Notes: generated by a model not told the origin, from the sequence alone. Shown: positions 34,999 to 45,800, numbered from the stretch's first letter. The stretch: 64,000 nt of DNA from JAJFJD01 sp965228425 (GCA_965228425.1 OZ245815.1:3038001-3102000); one strand, 5' to 3'. Translations and numbers: made by a program.

Positions 34999-36867
34999 CT
35001 ATTGCGCGCCCGCGCCGAACTCGGCCAAAGCGTCGCCCACCCGGGCAAGGACATCGTCCCAGCGGCGCGGTTCGGATTGCCGAAACAGGCGCATGGCCGG
35101 GTACCACGGTGTATCCTCGCGCGCGCGCTGATAACGCCAGTCGGGCGTGAAGGGCAGCATCGTCCATACCGGCTTGCCGAGCGCGCCCGCCATATGCACC
35201 GTCGTGTTGCTGATCGAGACGACGATGTCCATCGCGGCCACTTGCGCGGCGAAATCTTCCAGACTGGCCAACTGATCGACTTCCGGGTCGGTGTAGATTT
35301 CGACGCCGGTACGGTCCCGCGTCTCGGCGATTTCGGCCGAGTGATCGCCGTATTGCAACGAGACAAACTGCAATCCCGACATGGTCAGGACCGTATCCCA
35401 CAACGCGAGCGGGGCGTTCCGCTCGGGCCGGCGAAGGTTGCCGCTGGCCCAGGCGATCCCCACGACCAAACCGTCCCCCCTGTCCTTGTAGCGCGCGCGG
35501 CAGGCCGCCGCGACGTCCGGATCGGCGGAAAGATACTCCGATGCGGGCGGCTGCGCCGCGGCCAGGTCCGGCTTCAACCAACGGGCCATTTCGCTGAACG
35601 GCGTCTGAAAGTCGATCTCGTCCGCGGTCAAGTCCCGAACCGGCTTCGGCCGGCGGGAATGCACCGTGATGTCCGGAAAGGCCCGGCTGAACATGCCGGC
35701 AAGCCGGGGGTCGCACTCGACGAGGCAGCGTCCGGCTAAATCCGATAGCTCGGGCAGCATGCTGGCGAAGAGGATTTCGTCGCCCGCACCTTCATCGGCC
35801 CACGCAAGGATCGTCCGGTTGGCCAGGTCTTCGCCCTGCCAACGGGGTTGCGGGAAGGGACGGGGTGCCCGGCCGTCGCGCCGCCAGCGCCAGTCGTACT
35901 CGCGCCAGCCCTCCGCGTAGTGGCGGTCCAACAGCAACAGAAGACCGAGATTGGTATGGGCCTCCGCCGAGTCCGGCAATCGGGCAATCGCGTTGCGATA
36001 GGCCGCGATTGCCTCGCCGATCTTGCCTTGATCTTCCAGGATGTTCCCATAATTGATCGACAGATCGCCGCGGTCCGGCGCCAACGCAAGCGCCTTCTCC
36101 ATCAACAGTTGGGCATCGGCGGTATTCCCTTGGCCTTGCAGCACCCGGGCGAGATTGTTGTGCGCTTCCATTGATTGCGGATCGGTCTCGATCGCGGCAC
36201 GCAGGTGCGTTTCCGCCTCGTCGTAGCGCAGTTGCATCGACAGGGCCTTACCGAGCCCGACCATAACCTCCGCATCGTCCGGTGCGTGGGTCAGGGCTTC
36301 GCGGTAGGCCGCTTCGGCATCCTCGAACCGTTCCAACGCGTTGAGCGTCAGGCCAAGATTAAAATGGGCGTCGACGAAAGCCGGCTCCAGCGCAACGGCT
36401 TTCGCATAATGCGCCACCGCCTCGTCCAACCGGTTCAGGTCACGGTAGATATTGGCGAGGTTGAAATGCCCATCGGTAAAATCGGCGTCATGCCGAAGCG
36501 CCTTCTTGTAGGCATCGGCTGCGCGCTCCAATTCTCCCGTCGCCCGAAATGCGCCGCCAAGAACGTTGTACACGGCTGGATCTCGAGGGGCCGCCTTGAT
36601 GGCATTCTCCAGCAGCGGGATCGCGTCGCGCGGCCGGCCATTCTGGAGCAGGATTAGTCCATAGAGGTGACAAACCTCCGCCAGTCCCGGAGCTTCGTCC
36701 TCGATAGACCGCAGCGCCGTTTCCGCTGCCGCCAAATTGCCTGACTGGTAGTGCTCGACCGCGCTCTGGAATTGGCTTTGCAGCTCGAGCGGCGCGGCGG
36801 CGATGCTTGCTGCCGTTCCCTTCTTGCGCGCGCCACGCGCTGCCTGCCGTCGCTGCTGACGATTCAT
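34999..36867 (-). CDS. TPR protein fused to a GT9-like (heptosyltransferase-type) domain
   Basis: A 622-residue protein. Residues from about 25 to 300 form roughly eight tetratricopeptide repeats, with typical helix pairs such as FVDAHFNLGLTLNALERFED. Residues after about 325 look like a glycosyltransferase-9 fold, with ILAWADEGAGDEILFASMLP and ISNTTVHMAGALGKPVWTML, as in heptosyltransferases. This TPR-GT arrangement recalls O-GlcNAc-transferase-like proteins. The target is likely protein or envelope sugar, but which is not shown. It is followed by the DxD transferase gene. Confidence 0.84.
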   Translation of the reverse strand: MNRQQRRQAARGARKKGTAASIAAAPLELQSQFQSAVEHYQSGNLAAAETALRSIEDEAPGLAEVCHLYGLILLQNGRPRDAIPLLENAIKAAPRDPAVYNVLGGAFRATGELERAADAYKKALRHDADFTDGHFNLANIYRDLNRLDEAVAHYAKAVALEPAFVDAHFNLGLTLNALERFEDAEAAYREALTHAPDDAEVMVGLGKALSMQLRYDEAETHLRAAIETDPQSMEAHNNLARVLQGQGNTADAQLLMEKALALAPDRGDLSINYGNILEDQGKIGEAIAAYRNAIARLPDSAEAHTNLGLLLLLDRHYAEGWREYDWRWRRDGRAPRPFPQPRWQGEDLANRTILAWADEGAGDEILFASMLPELSDLAGRCLVECDPRLAGMFSRAFPDITVHSRRPKPVRDLTADEIDFQTPFSEMARWLKPDLAAAQPPASEYLSADPDVAAACRARYKDRGDGLVVGIAWASGNLRRPERNAPLALWDTVLTMSGLQFVSLQYGDHSAEIAETRDRTGVEIYTDPEVDQLASLEDFAAQVAAMDIVVSISNTTVHMAGALGKPVWTMLPFTPDWRYQRAREDTPWYPAMRLFRQSEPRRWDDVLARVGDALAEFGAGAQ

Positions 36868-36945
36868 GCCATACCCGATCTTCCCGCGAATATTGCGGCT
36901 ACCCTGGGAGAGGGCTACGGGACTGTCAAGACGGGGAGAGTGTCG

Positions 36946-37647
36946 TTAGGTGCCGCGGAATTCCTCGACCATATCGGTCAAGCGGTCGATATCGTGAATG
37001 ATGAGGCAATCGTCTTCGCGCGTGACCAAATCGGTCCGCGCCAGATCGCCGAGGACACGGGCGACCGTCTCCCGGGTGGTGGAAACCCGGCTGGCGATAT
37101 CGCCGTGAATGGGGATCGGCTTGATGATGCCGGTATTGTCCTCGTCATTGGTCGACGATTTCGCTAGGCGCAGCAGTTCCGCATGGACCCGGTTATTCGC
37201 CCCGAGCGTACTGAGATCCATGATGCGTTCGGTCGAAGTGCGGATGATCCGCGCCATATGCACCATGATGCGGACCGCCAGTTCGGCATGCTCCAACAGC
37301 AATTCGCGGAACGTCTCGTGCGTCATCGTCGCGACGGTGGTCGGCTCCAAGGCGACGACGTTGGCGGAACGCGGCTGGCTGTCGAGCGCCGCGAGTTCGC
37401 CGAAGTAAATGCCGGATTCCAGGTCGTCGAACGTGACCTCGCGGCCGGACAACGAGTAGTTGACCACGCGCACGCGGCCCGACGTGATGAAATACACGTC
37501 CCGGCTCTCGGCCTGACGGTCGAGAATGAGTTCTTGTTTCTTGAACTTTTTCCAGCTGCAACGTTGCTCCAGCCGCGCGATATCTTCCGCCGCCAGATCG
37601 CTGAATAACTCGACATTCGCGAGCGTATCGGTCTGTCCGTTGCTCAT
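36946..37647 (-). CDS. Crp/Fnr-family transcriptional regulator
   Basis: A 233-residue protein from the ATG at 37647; an in-frame ATG at 37659 would add four residues. The cyclic-nucleotide-like beta-roll (GEL-type IYFGELAALDSQPRS) is followed by a long dimerisation helix and a C-terminal winged helix with SRVSTTRETVARVLGDLA. The four-cysteine FeS motif of Fnr is missing, so it is not an oxygen sensor of that type. Its target may be the downstream operon, or distant genes. Function unassigned. Confidence 0.9.
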   Translation of the reverse strand: MSNGQTDTLANVELFSDLAAEDIARLEQRCSWKKFKKQELILDRQAESRDVYFITSGRVRVVNYSLSGREVTFDDLESGIYFGELAALDSQPRSANVVALEPTTVATMTHETFRELLLEHAELAVRIMVHMARIIRTSTERIMDLSTLGANNRVHAELLRLAKSSTNDEDNTGIIKPIPIHGDIASRVSTTRETVARVLGDLARTDLVTREDDCLIIHDIDRLTDMVEEFRGT

Positions 37648-37781
37648 CCCCAACCCCATTGCCCCGGCACGCTACAGCATATCCAAGGCAAACCCTAACG
37701 CAGTGAACCGTATATTACCGAAATTCGCTTAATTTTGGTTTAAGGAACTTGATAGCAAGATTTTGTTCCTTTTATGACCAT

Positions 37782-38288
37782 TTAGCTGGATAGCTCCATA
37801 CGCTCATCGAGGGCGGCGCTTTCGATACGCAACCGCCACGCGAGGATCGCGAAATTCGCGATTGAAAATATCAGGGCGATTTCCCATGCGCCGAAGGCCA
37901 TTGGCAGCAGCGCAACTTCCAGCACGACCACGACATAGTTCGGATGCCGCATCCAGCGGTAGGGACCATGGGTGATCAACGGCGTGTCGGGCATGTGGAT
38001 GACCCGCGTCGTCCAATACCGGCCAAGGGTGGAGATAACCCAGACGCGGCCGAGCTGCACCACGAGATAGACCCCGATCACGGCCCAATAAACCGGTGCG
38101 TCCGCCGGGATGAGGAACGCCATGGCCGCGAGCCATCCCACATGAATGGCGATCATGACGGGATAGTGCCCCGCGCCGATTTCGCGGCCGCCATTGGCTA
38201 GAAGCCAGGCCCCGTTGCGGCGCGACAGCACCAGCTCGCCCAACCGCTGGAGCGCCACCAACAAGACGATGATTTGGACGGTGGTCAT
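37782..38288 (-). CDS. Isoprenylcysteine carboxyl methyltransferase-like membrane methyltransferase
   Basis: A 168-residue multi-pass protein of the ICMT fold. It has four to five hydrophobic segments and the SAM motif RHPNYVVVVLE near the C-terminal half, plus GPYRWMRHPNY. The start codon overlaps the stop of the type III polyketide synthase by four bases, so they are translationally coupled. In Bacillus subtilis the BpsA/BpsB pair makes alkylpyrones and O-methylates them, and this pair looks equivalent. It would methylate the polyketide hydroxyl. Confidence 0.85.
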   Translation of the reverse strand: MTTVQIIVLLVALQRLGELVLSRRNGAWLLANGGREIGAGHYPVMIAIHVGWLAAMAFLIPADAPVYWAVIGVYLVVQLGRVWVISTLGRYWTTRVIHMPDTPLITHGPYRWMRHPNYVVVVLEVALLPMAFGAWEIALIFSIANFAILAWRLRIESAALDERMELSS

Positions 38289-39352
38289 CCGTCGGCGTCC
38301 AGGAGCAGGAATCCGGCGGTAAACCCGGGACCGAGCGCACCGGCCACCATCTTCCCGCTGACGCCATTTTCCAAGGCCTGTTCAAGCACGAACATCACCG
38401 TCGCGGCCGACATGTTGCCGAAGTTGCGCAACACCGACCGGGCGTGTGCAAGGCCGCCCCGCGGCACATCGAACCCGTCCTCCAAAGCATCGAGCACCTT
38501 AACGCCGCCCGGATGGAAGAGCCACTTCGCAATTTCGCCGACCGTGAGACCATTGCGCTGCAAGAAGACCTCCATCTCGGGCCGCAGTTTTTCGCGCACC
38601 AAGGTCGGAATATCCCGGCTGAACAGGACACCCAGCCCGTCATCCTCGACCCGCCATCCCATGACGTCCAGTGAATCGGGCCAAGTATGTTCACCCCATC
38701 CGGTCAGTTTGAGACCGTCGTCCCCGCAGGTGACCAAGGCCGCGGCAGCACCGTCGCCAAACAATGCGGTGGCAATGATATTGCTTTTCGAGTGATCCCC
38801 CGGCCGGAAGGTGAGGGAGCACAGTTCGACGACGAGAAAGAGCCAACGCTCACCCGGCGCGGCCTTGCTAAGAGCCGCCGCCCGCGCAAGCCCTAATACC
38901 CCGCCGGCGCAACCGAATCCGAAGACGGGCAATCGTTGCAGATCGCGGCGGAACGGCATGCGCTCCATCAACAGCGCATCGAGACTAGGGGTCGCGATAC
39001 CGGTGGTGGATGCAACGACGATACCGTCGACATCTTCCGGGCACAGGCCGGCCGCGTCGAGGCATTGCCCGGCGGCCTGTTCCAATAGATCAACCGACGT
39101 ATCGATATACAGGCGATCCCGGTCCCGCCACCCTTTGTGGTCGCCGAGCCATTCCAATGGTGCGCAGGAATACCGCGTCTCTATCCCAGCATTGTCATAG
39201 ACCGGCAAGAGCCGCTCGAACGCGTTTCCGCGATCGGCGAAGATGAATTTGCCGAAGGATTTTACGTCGTCTTGCGCGATCCGGTACCGCGGGACAGCGG
39301 TCGCCAATGACAGGAGCCGGGGCGTGACTGGCGACAGGTCTGACTTGGTCAT
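38285..39352 (-). CDS. Type III polyketide synthase
   Basis: A 355-residue chalcone-synthase-fold enzyme. The catalytic triad is Cys148 in VFGFGCAGGVLG, His280 in WLFHPGG and Asn313 in NFGNMSAATVM. The enzyme extends acyl-CoA starters with malonyl-CoA to alkylpyrones or alkylresorcinols, used as membrane lipids or signals. It is the first gene of a two-gene operon with an ICMT-like methyltransferase. The upstream 39353-39583 region is A+T-rich and likely its promoter. The start near 39352 has no conspicuous ribosome site. Confidence 0.92.
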   Translation of the reverse strand: MTKSDLSPVTPRLLSLATAVPRYRIAQDDVKSFGKFIFADRGNAFERLLPVYDNAGIETRYSCAPLEWLGDHKGWRDRDRLYIDTSVDLLEQAAGQCLDAAGLCPEDVDGIVVASTTGIATPSLDALLMERMPFRRDLQRLPVFGFGCAGGVLGLARAAALSKAAPGERWLFLVVELCSLTFRPGDHSKSNIIATALFGDGAAAALVTCGDDGLKLTGWGEHTWPDSLDVMGWRVEDDGLGVLFSRDIPTLVREKLRPEMEVFLQRNGLTVGEIAKWLFHPGGVKVLDALEDGFDVPRGGLAHARSVLRNFGNMSAATVMFVLEQALENGVSGKMVAGALGPGFTAGFLLLDADG

Positions 39353-39583
39353 TTAACGGGCTACCGCTTCCATATTCTTCAATATTGCAGTGTAAGCTCG
39401 AAAACCAAGCGGCCGTTTCTCACGTTTTCGTCATGCACCGTTTGAGGAGAACTGTGTAATTAACGCTTTTTTAACGAGAATTATTCATCTGTCTTTTGTG
39501 TTTGAATTTGGCGCCGCTGTGCTCATATTAGCGGCATATCCGGCGGGATGTCTCACCGGGCACGGAAGACCGTAAGGATTGGG

Positions 39584-40375
39584 ATGCCGAATAAGCCATC
39601 GAACGAGCCGGAGACCGGTCTGTCAGCGGCGTTGCCGAAATCGCGGCATCCGATACTGACGCGGCTGCGCGCCTATTTTCTTGCCGGTATTCTCGTCACG
39701 GCGCCGATCGCAATCACGCTCGCGGTGGCCTTCTGGCTGATCGATTTCGTCGACAGCCGTGTGGTCCCGCTCATTCCGGTACAGTGGAACCCGGATACCT
39801 ATCTGCACGAGTATTTCGGCGTCGAGTTCAGTTTGCCCGGAATCGGCGTCGTCATTCTGTTCATTGCGATTACGTTGATCGGCTGGCTGACGGCCAGTTT
39901 CCTGGGGCGGTTCCTGGTCCGTACCGGTGAGACGATCGTCGCGCGGATGCCGGTTGTCCGCAGTATCTACAGCGCTGTGAAGCAAATCACGGAAACCGTC
40001 TTCCGAAACCAATCGGAAGCCTTCCGACAAGCCGTACTGGTCGAATACCCGCGGCGAGGGCTCTGGACCATCGCGTTCATCACCGGAGAGACCGAGGGCG
40101 AGGTGCAAAACCTCACCCAGCAAGAGATCGTCAACATCTACGTGCCGACGACTCCGAACCCGACCTCCGGCTTCTTGCTGTTCGTGCCGCGCGAAGACAT
40201 CGTAGTCCTCGACATGTCGGTAGACGAGGCCTTCAAGATGGTCGTATCGGTCGGCATGGTGACGCCCGAGGACGCCCGGCCCGAGGCGGAACGGAATGTG
40301 CCGCAGGTTTCCGCCCGAACCTATGATGCGCCGGCGCTGCCGGACGACAGCCGGCGGCCTCGGCGGGTAAGCTAG
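39584..40375 (+). CDS. DUF502-family membrane protein
   Basis: A 263-residue protein starting at the ATG at 39584, with AAGGAT seven bases upstream. It has two N-terminal helices, at about residues 24-48 and 79-103, then a soluble domain with the family pattern VRSIYSAVKQITETVF, PRRGLWTIAFITGETEGE and TPNPTSGFLLFVPREDIV. Function is unknown. Its stop codon overlaps that of the convergent recG gene by the four bases CTAG. Confidence 0.9.
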   Translation: MPNKPSNEPETGLSAALPKSRHPILTRLRAYFLAGILVTAPIAITLAVAFWLIDFVDSRVVPLIPVQWNPDTYLHEYFGVEFSLPGIGVVILFIAITLIGWLTASFLGRFLVRTGETIVARMPVVRSIYSAVKQITETVFRNQSEAFRQAVLVEYPRRGLWTIAFITGETEGEVQNLTQQEIVNIYVPTTPNPTSGFLLFVPREDIVVLDMSVDEAFKMVVSVGMVTPEDARPEAERNVPQVSARTYDAPALPDDSRRPRRVS

Positions 40376-42450
40376 CCCGAGCGCAGGTTCGCGACGGCAC
40401 TGTCGCGTTCGAACAGATACAGCAATACCCGCAACGCCTGACCGCGTTCATCGGCCAATTCCGGATCCCGCGACAGGATAAGCTTGGTATCGTCGCGCGC
40501 CGCCTCCAGCAATTCCTGATGGACCGCCAAATCGGCGAGCCGGAATTCCGGAAAACCGCTCTGCCGTGTGCCGAGTATTTCACCGCCCCCGCGCAGCTTT
40601 AGATCTTCTTCGGCGATCCTGAACCCGTCGTCGCTCTCGCGCAGGATGCTGAGCCGCGCGCGTGCGGTTTCGGTCAAGGGCGGGGCATACAATAAGAGAC
40701 AGGATGATGCGCGTTCGCCGCGCCCGATACGCCCGCGCAACTGATGCAATTGCGCCAGCCCGAACCGTTCGGCATGCTCGATCACCATGACCGTGGCCGC
40801 CGGAACATCGACGCCGACCTCGATGACGGTCGTCGCCACCAGCACGTTTGCGGGGCCGTCGGCGAAGCGCGCCATCGCCGCGTCCTTTTCCTTGCCCTTC
40901 ATTCGGCCGTGCACCAACTCGACCGCGTCGCCGAACCGGTTCTTCAGATCGGCGTAGCGCGCTTCCGCGTCGGCAAGATCGCTGACCTCCGACTCCTCCA
41001 CCAGGGGGCAGACCCAGTACACCTTCGCCCCGGTCTTCAGCGCGCGATCCACACCCGCGATCACGTCCTCGATGCGCGATAGGGGCAGGGTGCGGGTATC
41101 GACCGGCTTCCGCCCCGCCGGCTTTTCGGTGAGTTGCGATGCCTCCATGTCCCCGAAGCTTGTCAGCAGAAGCGTGCGGGGAATAGGGGTCGCGGTCATC
41201 ACAAGGGTATCGATCGCACGGCCCTTGGCCGCCAGGGTCAGGCGCTGATGCACGCCGAACCGGTGTTGCTCGTCAATGACCGCCAGCATGAGGTTCTCGA
41301 ACGCCACATCCTCCTGGAACAACGCATGCGTCCCCACCGCGATCGGCACCGTGCCGTTGGCCAAATCTTCCAGCACCGCGGCCCGCGCGCGGCCTTTTTC
41401 ACGCCCGGTCAGGATGGCGATGTTCAGCCCGGCCGCGGCGGCGAGGGGCTTGATCGTCGCGAAATGCTGGCGGGCGAGGATTTCCGTCGGCGCCATGAGA
41501 ACCGCCTGGCCGCCGGCTTCGACCGCGTTCAGCATCGCAAACAGGGCGACCACGGTCTTGCCGCTGCCGACGTCGCCTTGCAGCAACCGAAGCATCCGTG
41601 CATCGGACGCCATGTCGGCGAATATCTCCGCCAGCGCATTTTCCTGCGAGCCGGTCATCTTGAACGGCAGCGCCGCCTGGACGCGGCTCTTAAGGCGTCC
41701 GTCGCCGGCAATCTCCCGGCCCGGCAGTTTCTTCATTTTCTGGCGCACGAGCCCCAAGGCCAGTTGATTGGCCAGCAACTCATCGTAGGCGAGGCGGCAC
41801 CGGGGCGGATTGGCCGGCTCGATATCCTTGTATCCCTGCGGCGTGTGCAACGCCTTTACCGCGTCCTGCCAACTCGGCCAGCCTTGTCGCGCGATATAGG
41901 CCGCATCCTGCCATTCCGGCAGCACAGGCGCGCGAGAGATCGACTCCCGGATCGCCTTGCCCAGCGTCTTCAGCGTCAGCCCGGCGGTCAGTCCGTAGAC
42001 CGGCTCGAAGCGGGGCATCTGATCCACATCTTCCTCGGCAAGGATGTAGTCCGGATGCGTGATTTGGAATTCGCCGTTCCATTCCTCGATAACGCCGCTG
42101 ACTATCCGTTCCTGGCCTTCCGGCAGCGTCCGTTGCAGATAGTCCTTGCGCGGATGGAAAAAGATCAAGGTCACGAATCCGCTGTCGTCGGCACAGCGCA
42201 CCCGATACGGCCGTTTGCCGTGCCCAGGCATGTGACTATCGACGATGAGCGAAAGCGTGGCGATTTGACCCTTGGGCGCTTCGGCAATGGAGGGCGACAG
42301 GGTCCGATCGATCAGATCGCGCGGCAGTTGCCAGAGAAGATCGACGACATTCGTGCCGCCCAGCTTGCCGATCAGCGTGGCCATGCGTGGCCCGACCCCC
42401 GGCAGCGATGTTACCGGCGCAAATAACGGAAACAGGACCTCGGGGCGCAC
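40372..42450 (-). CDS. recG: ATP-dependent DNA helicase RecG
   Basis: A 692-residue RecG, the usual length. GTG at 42450 is preferred. The N-terminal wedge domain has TSLPGVGPRMATLIGKLGG and an OB-fold region. Helicase motifs include the Walker A QGDVGSGKTVVALFAML, DEQHRFGV, TATPIPRTLLLT and LHQLRGRIGRGE. RecG remodels stalled replication forks and Holliday junctions. It is divergent from sdhE and mfd, which is the conserved order in many alphaproteobacteria. Confidence 0.97.
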   Translation of the reverse strand: MRPEVLFPLFAPVTSLPGVGPRMATLIGKLGGTNVVDLLWQLPRDLIDRTLSPSIAEAPKGQIATLSLIVDSHMPGHGKRPYRVRCADDSGFVTLIFFHPRKDYLQRTLPEGQERIVSGVIEEWNGEFQITHPDYILAEEDVDQMPRFEPVYGLTAGLTLKTLGKAIRESISRAPVLPEWQDAAYIARQGWPSWQDAVKALHTPQGYKDIEPANPPRCRLAYDELLANQLALGLVRQKMKKLPGREIAGDGRLKSRVQAALPFKMTGSQENALAEIFADMASDARMLRLLQGDVGSGKTVVALFAMLNAVEAGGQAVLMAPTEILARQHFATIKPLAAAAGLNIAILTGREKGRARAAVLEDLANGTVPIAVGTHALFQEDVAFENLMLAVIDEQHRFGVHQRLTLAAKGRAIDTLVMTATPIPRTLLLTSFGDMEASQLTEKPAGRKPVDTRTLPLSRIEDVIAGVDRALKTGAKVYWVCPLVEESEVSDLADAEARYADLKNRFGDAVELVHGRMKGKEKDAAMARFADGPANVLVATTVIEVGVDVPAATVMVIEHAERFGLAQLHQLRGRIGRGERASSCLLLYAPPLTETARARLSILRESDDGFRIAEEDLKLRGGGEILGTRQSGFPEFRLADLAVHQELLEAARDDTKLILSRDPELADERGQALRVLLYLFERDSAVANLRSG

Positions 42451-42573
42451 AAATGTACTCGTTCTAAAGGCGGTTTCGATACGACTCTCGGCACCGAAGT
42501 CTAGACTACAAACCGGCGAGCAACCATACGCGCGCACAAATTCCCGATTTACCTTCACCCCGCAACGGCCTAT

Positions 42574-42879
42574 ATGCATCCGATGACATCCGACACGGCG
42601 GCACAGGGTACCGACGCGGCTTCGATCCGACTGAAACGGCTCAAGTTCCGCAGTTGGCATCGCGGAACCCAGGAGATGGATCTGCTGCTCGGCCGGTTTG
42701 CGGACGCACGTCTCGAAACTCTTTCGGAACAGGAACTCGATCTCTATGAAGCCGTATTGGGCCAAGCCGATCAGGATCTCTACGGTTGGATTACCGGTGA
42801 GCAGCCATGGCCGACGTCTCTGAGAAATTCCCTGACGCAGCAGATAACGGACTTCACGCAGAAGAAACCGACCTGCTGA
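42574..42879 (+). CDS. sdhE: FAD assembly factor SdhE (DUF339)
   Basis: A 101-residue protein of the SdhE/Sdh5 family, which covalently flavinylates the SdhA subunit of succinate dehydrogenase. The key motif RGTQEMD (RGxxE-type) is at about residues 30-36. The position between recG and mfd is conserved in alphaproteobacteria. Its 3' end overlaps mfd by 73 bases. The start is the first ATG (an alternative is at 42583). Confidence 0.93.
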   Translation: MHPMTSDTAAQGTDAASIRLKRLKFRSWHRGTQEMDLLLGRFADARLETLSEQELDLYEAVLGQADQDLYGWITGEQPWPTSLRNSLTQQITDFTQKKPTC

Positions 42880-45800
42880 GCACGCTGTGGCATGCCCTTC
42901 CCGCGAGCGGGAAAGGCACCATTTGCGGCGTGCCGGAAGGGTATGACGCCTGCCTGTTGGCCGCGGGCCTGCGGGCACACAACAAGCCGATCATTCACAT
43001 CTGCCGCGACGACGCGCGGATGGCCCGGATGGCGGAGTCGCTCGCGTTCTTCGATCCCAGTGTCCGGGTGTTCGATCTCCCGGCTTGGGATTGCCTGCCC
43101 TATGACCGCGTCTCCCCGAACCCTGAACTGGCGGCCCGGCGGCTCGAAACGATCGCCTATCTCGCCGATAAACCCGTTGGCCCTTATGTCGTCCTGACCA
43201 CGGTCAGTGCGGCGTTGCAGCTTATGCCGCCACAGGATGCCTTCCGCGGCGTGGCCATTGCCGGGCGTCCGGGCAGCCAGATGCCGCAGGAAAAGCTGCT
43301 GAGTTTCTTTTCTCACAATGGTTACCGCCGGGCGGGCACGGTGCGCGAGCCGGGGGAATACGCCTTGCGCGGCGGTATCGTCGACGTCTTCCCACCGGGT
43401 GAGGAATCGCCCCTTCGGTTGGACTTCTTCGGCGACGAGCTCGAATCCGTGCGCCGGTTCGATGCGATGACGCAACGGACCTTAGGCGAAGAGCAAGAAG
43501 TCAAACTCATTCCGGTCAGCGAAGTCATCTTGGACGACGAAAGCATCGTCGATTTCCGGAATCGCTACCGGACGATGTTTGGGGTCCCGGCCACTAACGA
43601 TGCCGTTTACGAGAGCGTCAGCGCCGGGCAGCGGCATCCCGGGGTGGAGCATTGGCTGCCGCTTTTTTGGGATGGACTGGAGAGCCTCTTCGACTATCTG
43701 CCCGACGCCGTTCTTTCCTTCGACCATCGGACCGACGAAGCCGTCGCCGCGCGGATGGATCTCATCACGGACTATTACGAAGCGCGTCGCGAAATGCTGC
43801 CCTCGACACAACGCGATGCGGCCGCGGAGGCGACGCCGGTCTACCATCCGGTTCCGCCCGAAACCCTGTTCCTCAGCGATGAACAATGGCGCACGGTGGT
43901 GGCAGAGCGCCGCGCGGTTGAATTCAGCCCGTTCGACGCACCGGAGGACATGGACGGGGTGGTCAATGCCGGCGGACGACCGCCGCCCGATTTTTCGATC
44001 GCCCGGACCAACCCAGACCTCAATCCCTTCGATACCGCAAAGGCCCTGATCGATAAGGAAACCGCGCGCCCCGTGGTCATTACGGCGCACAGCGAAGGAT
44101 CGCGGGACCGGCTGGCGGCGATGTTGTCCGAGCGTGGCGCGTCGACACCCGTGCTGATCGACAGCTGGCGCGATGTGGATACCCATGAATCCGGGAAGAC
44201 CCTGTTGGGTATCCTCGACATCGACCACGGCTTCACCGCGCCGAACCGGATTGTCGTCAGCGAGCAGGATATCCTCGGCGAACGCCTCATCCGCGCCGCG
44301 CGGAAACGGCGGCAAGCCGAACACTTCATCACGGAGGTTTCCAGCCTCAACGCCGGCGACATCGTGGTCCATGTAGATAATGGCATCGGCCGCTACGAAG
44401 GGCTCGAAACCCTGGAAGTCAGCGGCGCGCCGCATGACTGTCTTCGCGTTCTCTATGCCGGCGACGACCGTCTGTATGTCCCGGTCGAGAATATCGACGT
44501 GCTGTCGCGATACGGCGCGGAAGATACGGCGATGCAACTCGACCGGCTCGGCGCGACCGCTTGGCAGGCCCGGAAGGCGCGGGTCAAGGAACGCATTCGC
44601 GAGATCGCGGACCAACTGCTCAAGGTCGCCGCCGAGCGTACGATGAAGGACGGGGAGGAGATGCTGCCGCAATCCGCCGAGTTCGAGGAATTCTGCGCGC
44701 GGTTCTCGTTCTCGGAAACCGAAGACCAACAGCAAGCCATCGACGATGTGGTCGCCGATCTGGGGTCAGGCCGGTCGATGGACCGTCTGGTGTGCGGCGA
44801 TGTCGGCTTCGGCAAGACGGAAGTGGCCTTGCGCGCCGCCTTCGTGGCCGCCATGACCGGGACCCAGGTCGCATTGGTGGTGCCGACAACCCTATTGGCG
44901 GCGCAGCATTACAAGACCTTCACCGAACGGTTCGGCGGGCTGCCCATTCGCATCGAACAGTTGTCGCGGCTCGTGCCGTCCGGCAAGGCCGCCGCGGTCC
45001 GTGAAGAACTATCGGCCGGCATGGTCAATATTGTCATCGGTACGCAGTCGCTACTCGCGAAATCCATCAAATTCGATAATCTGGGCTTGCTGATCGTCGA
45101 CGAGGAACAGCATTTCGGCGTCGCCCAGAAGGAACGGCTGAAACAGCTCAAGGCCAACGTCCATGTCCTGACCCTGACGGCGACGCCGATCCCGCGCACC
45201 CTGCAGATGGCGCTGGCCGGTGTGCGCGAGATGAGCATCATCGCGACGCCGCCGGTCGACCGGCTGGCCGTGCGTACCTTCGTACTGCCGTACGATCCCG
45301 TGATGATCCGCGAAGCGATCCGCCGCGAATCCTATCGCGGCGGCCAAACATTCTATGTCTGTCCGCGCGTGGCCGACCTCAGCCGCGTGCACGATCGTCT
45401 GAAGGAACTCGTGCCGGAGGCGAAGGTCGGCATCGCGCATGGCCAAATGCCGACGGCAGAACTCGAAACCGTCATGACAAGGTTCGGCGACGCCGAGTAC
45501 GACATCCTGCTGTCCACCAACATCATCGAAGCCGGGCTCGACATTCCGCGTGCCAACACCATGATCGTGCATAGAGCGGACCGGTTCGGTCTGGCGCAGC
45601 TCTATCAGCTTCGAGGGCGAATCGGGCGCTCCAAAACCCGCGCCTACGCCTACCTGACATTACCGCCGGGACAGAAAATCACCGAAACCGCGTCCAAGCG
45701 GCTGGCCGTCATGCAATCGCTCGACACGTTGGGAGCGGGTTTCACCTTGGCGAGCCACGACCTGGATATCCGCGGTGCCGGTAATCTATTGGGCGACGAG

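Noticed and set aside
41134..42426. Long plus-strand frame opposite recG
   Set aside because: It is the complement of recG, with no recognisable domain or ribosome site.
43482..44735. Long minus-strand frame opposite mfd
   Set aside because: It is a shadow of mfd in a G+C-rich codon pattern.
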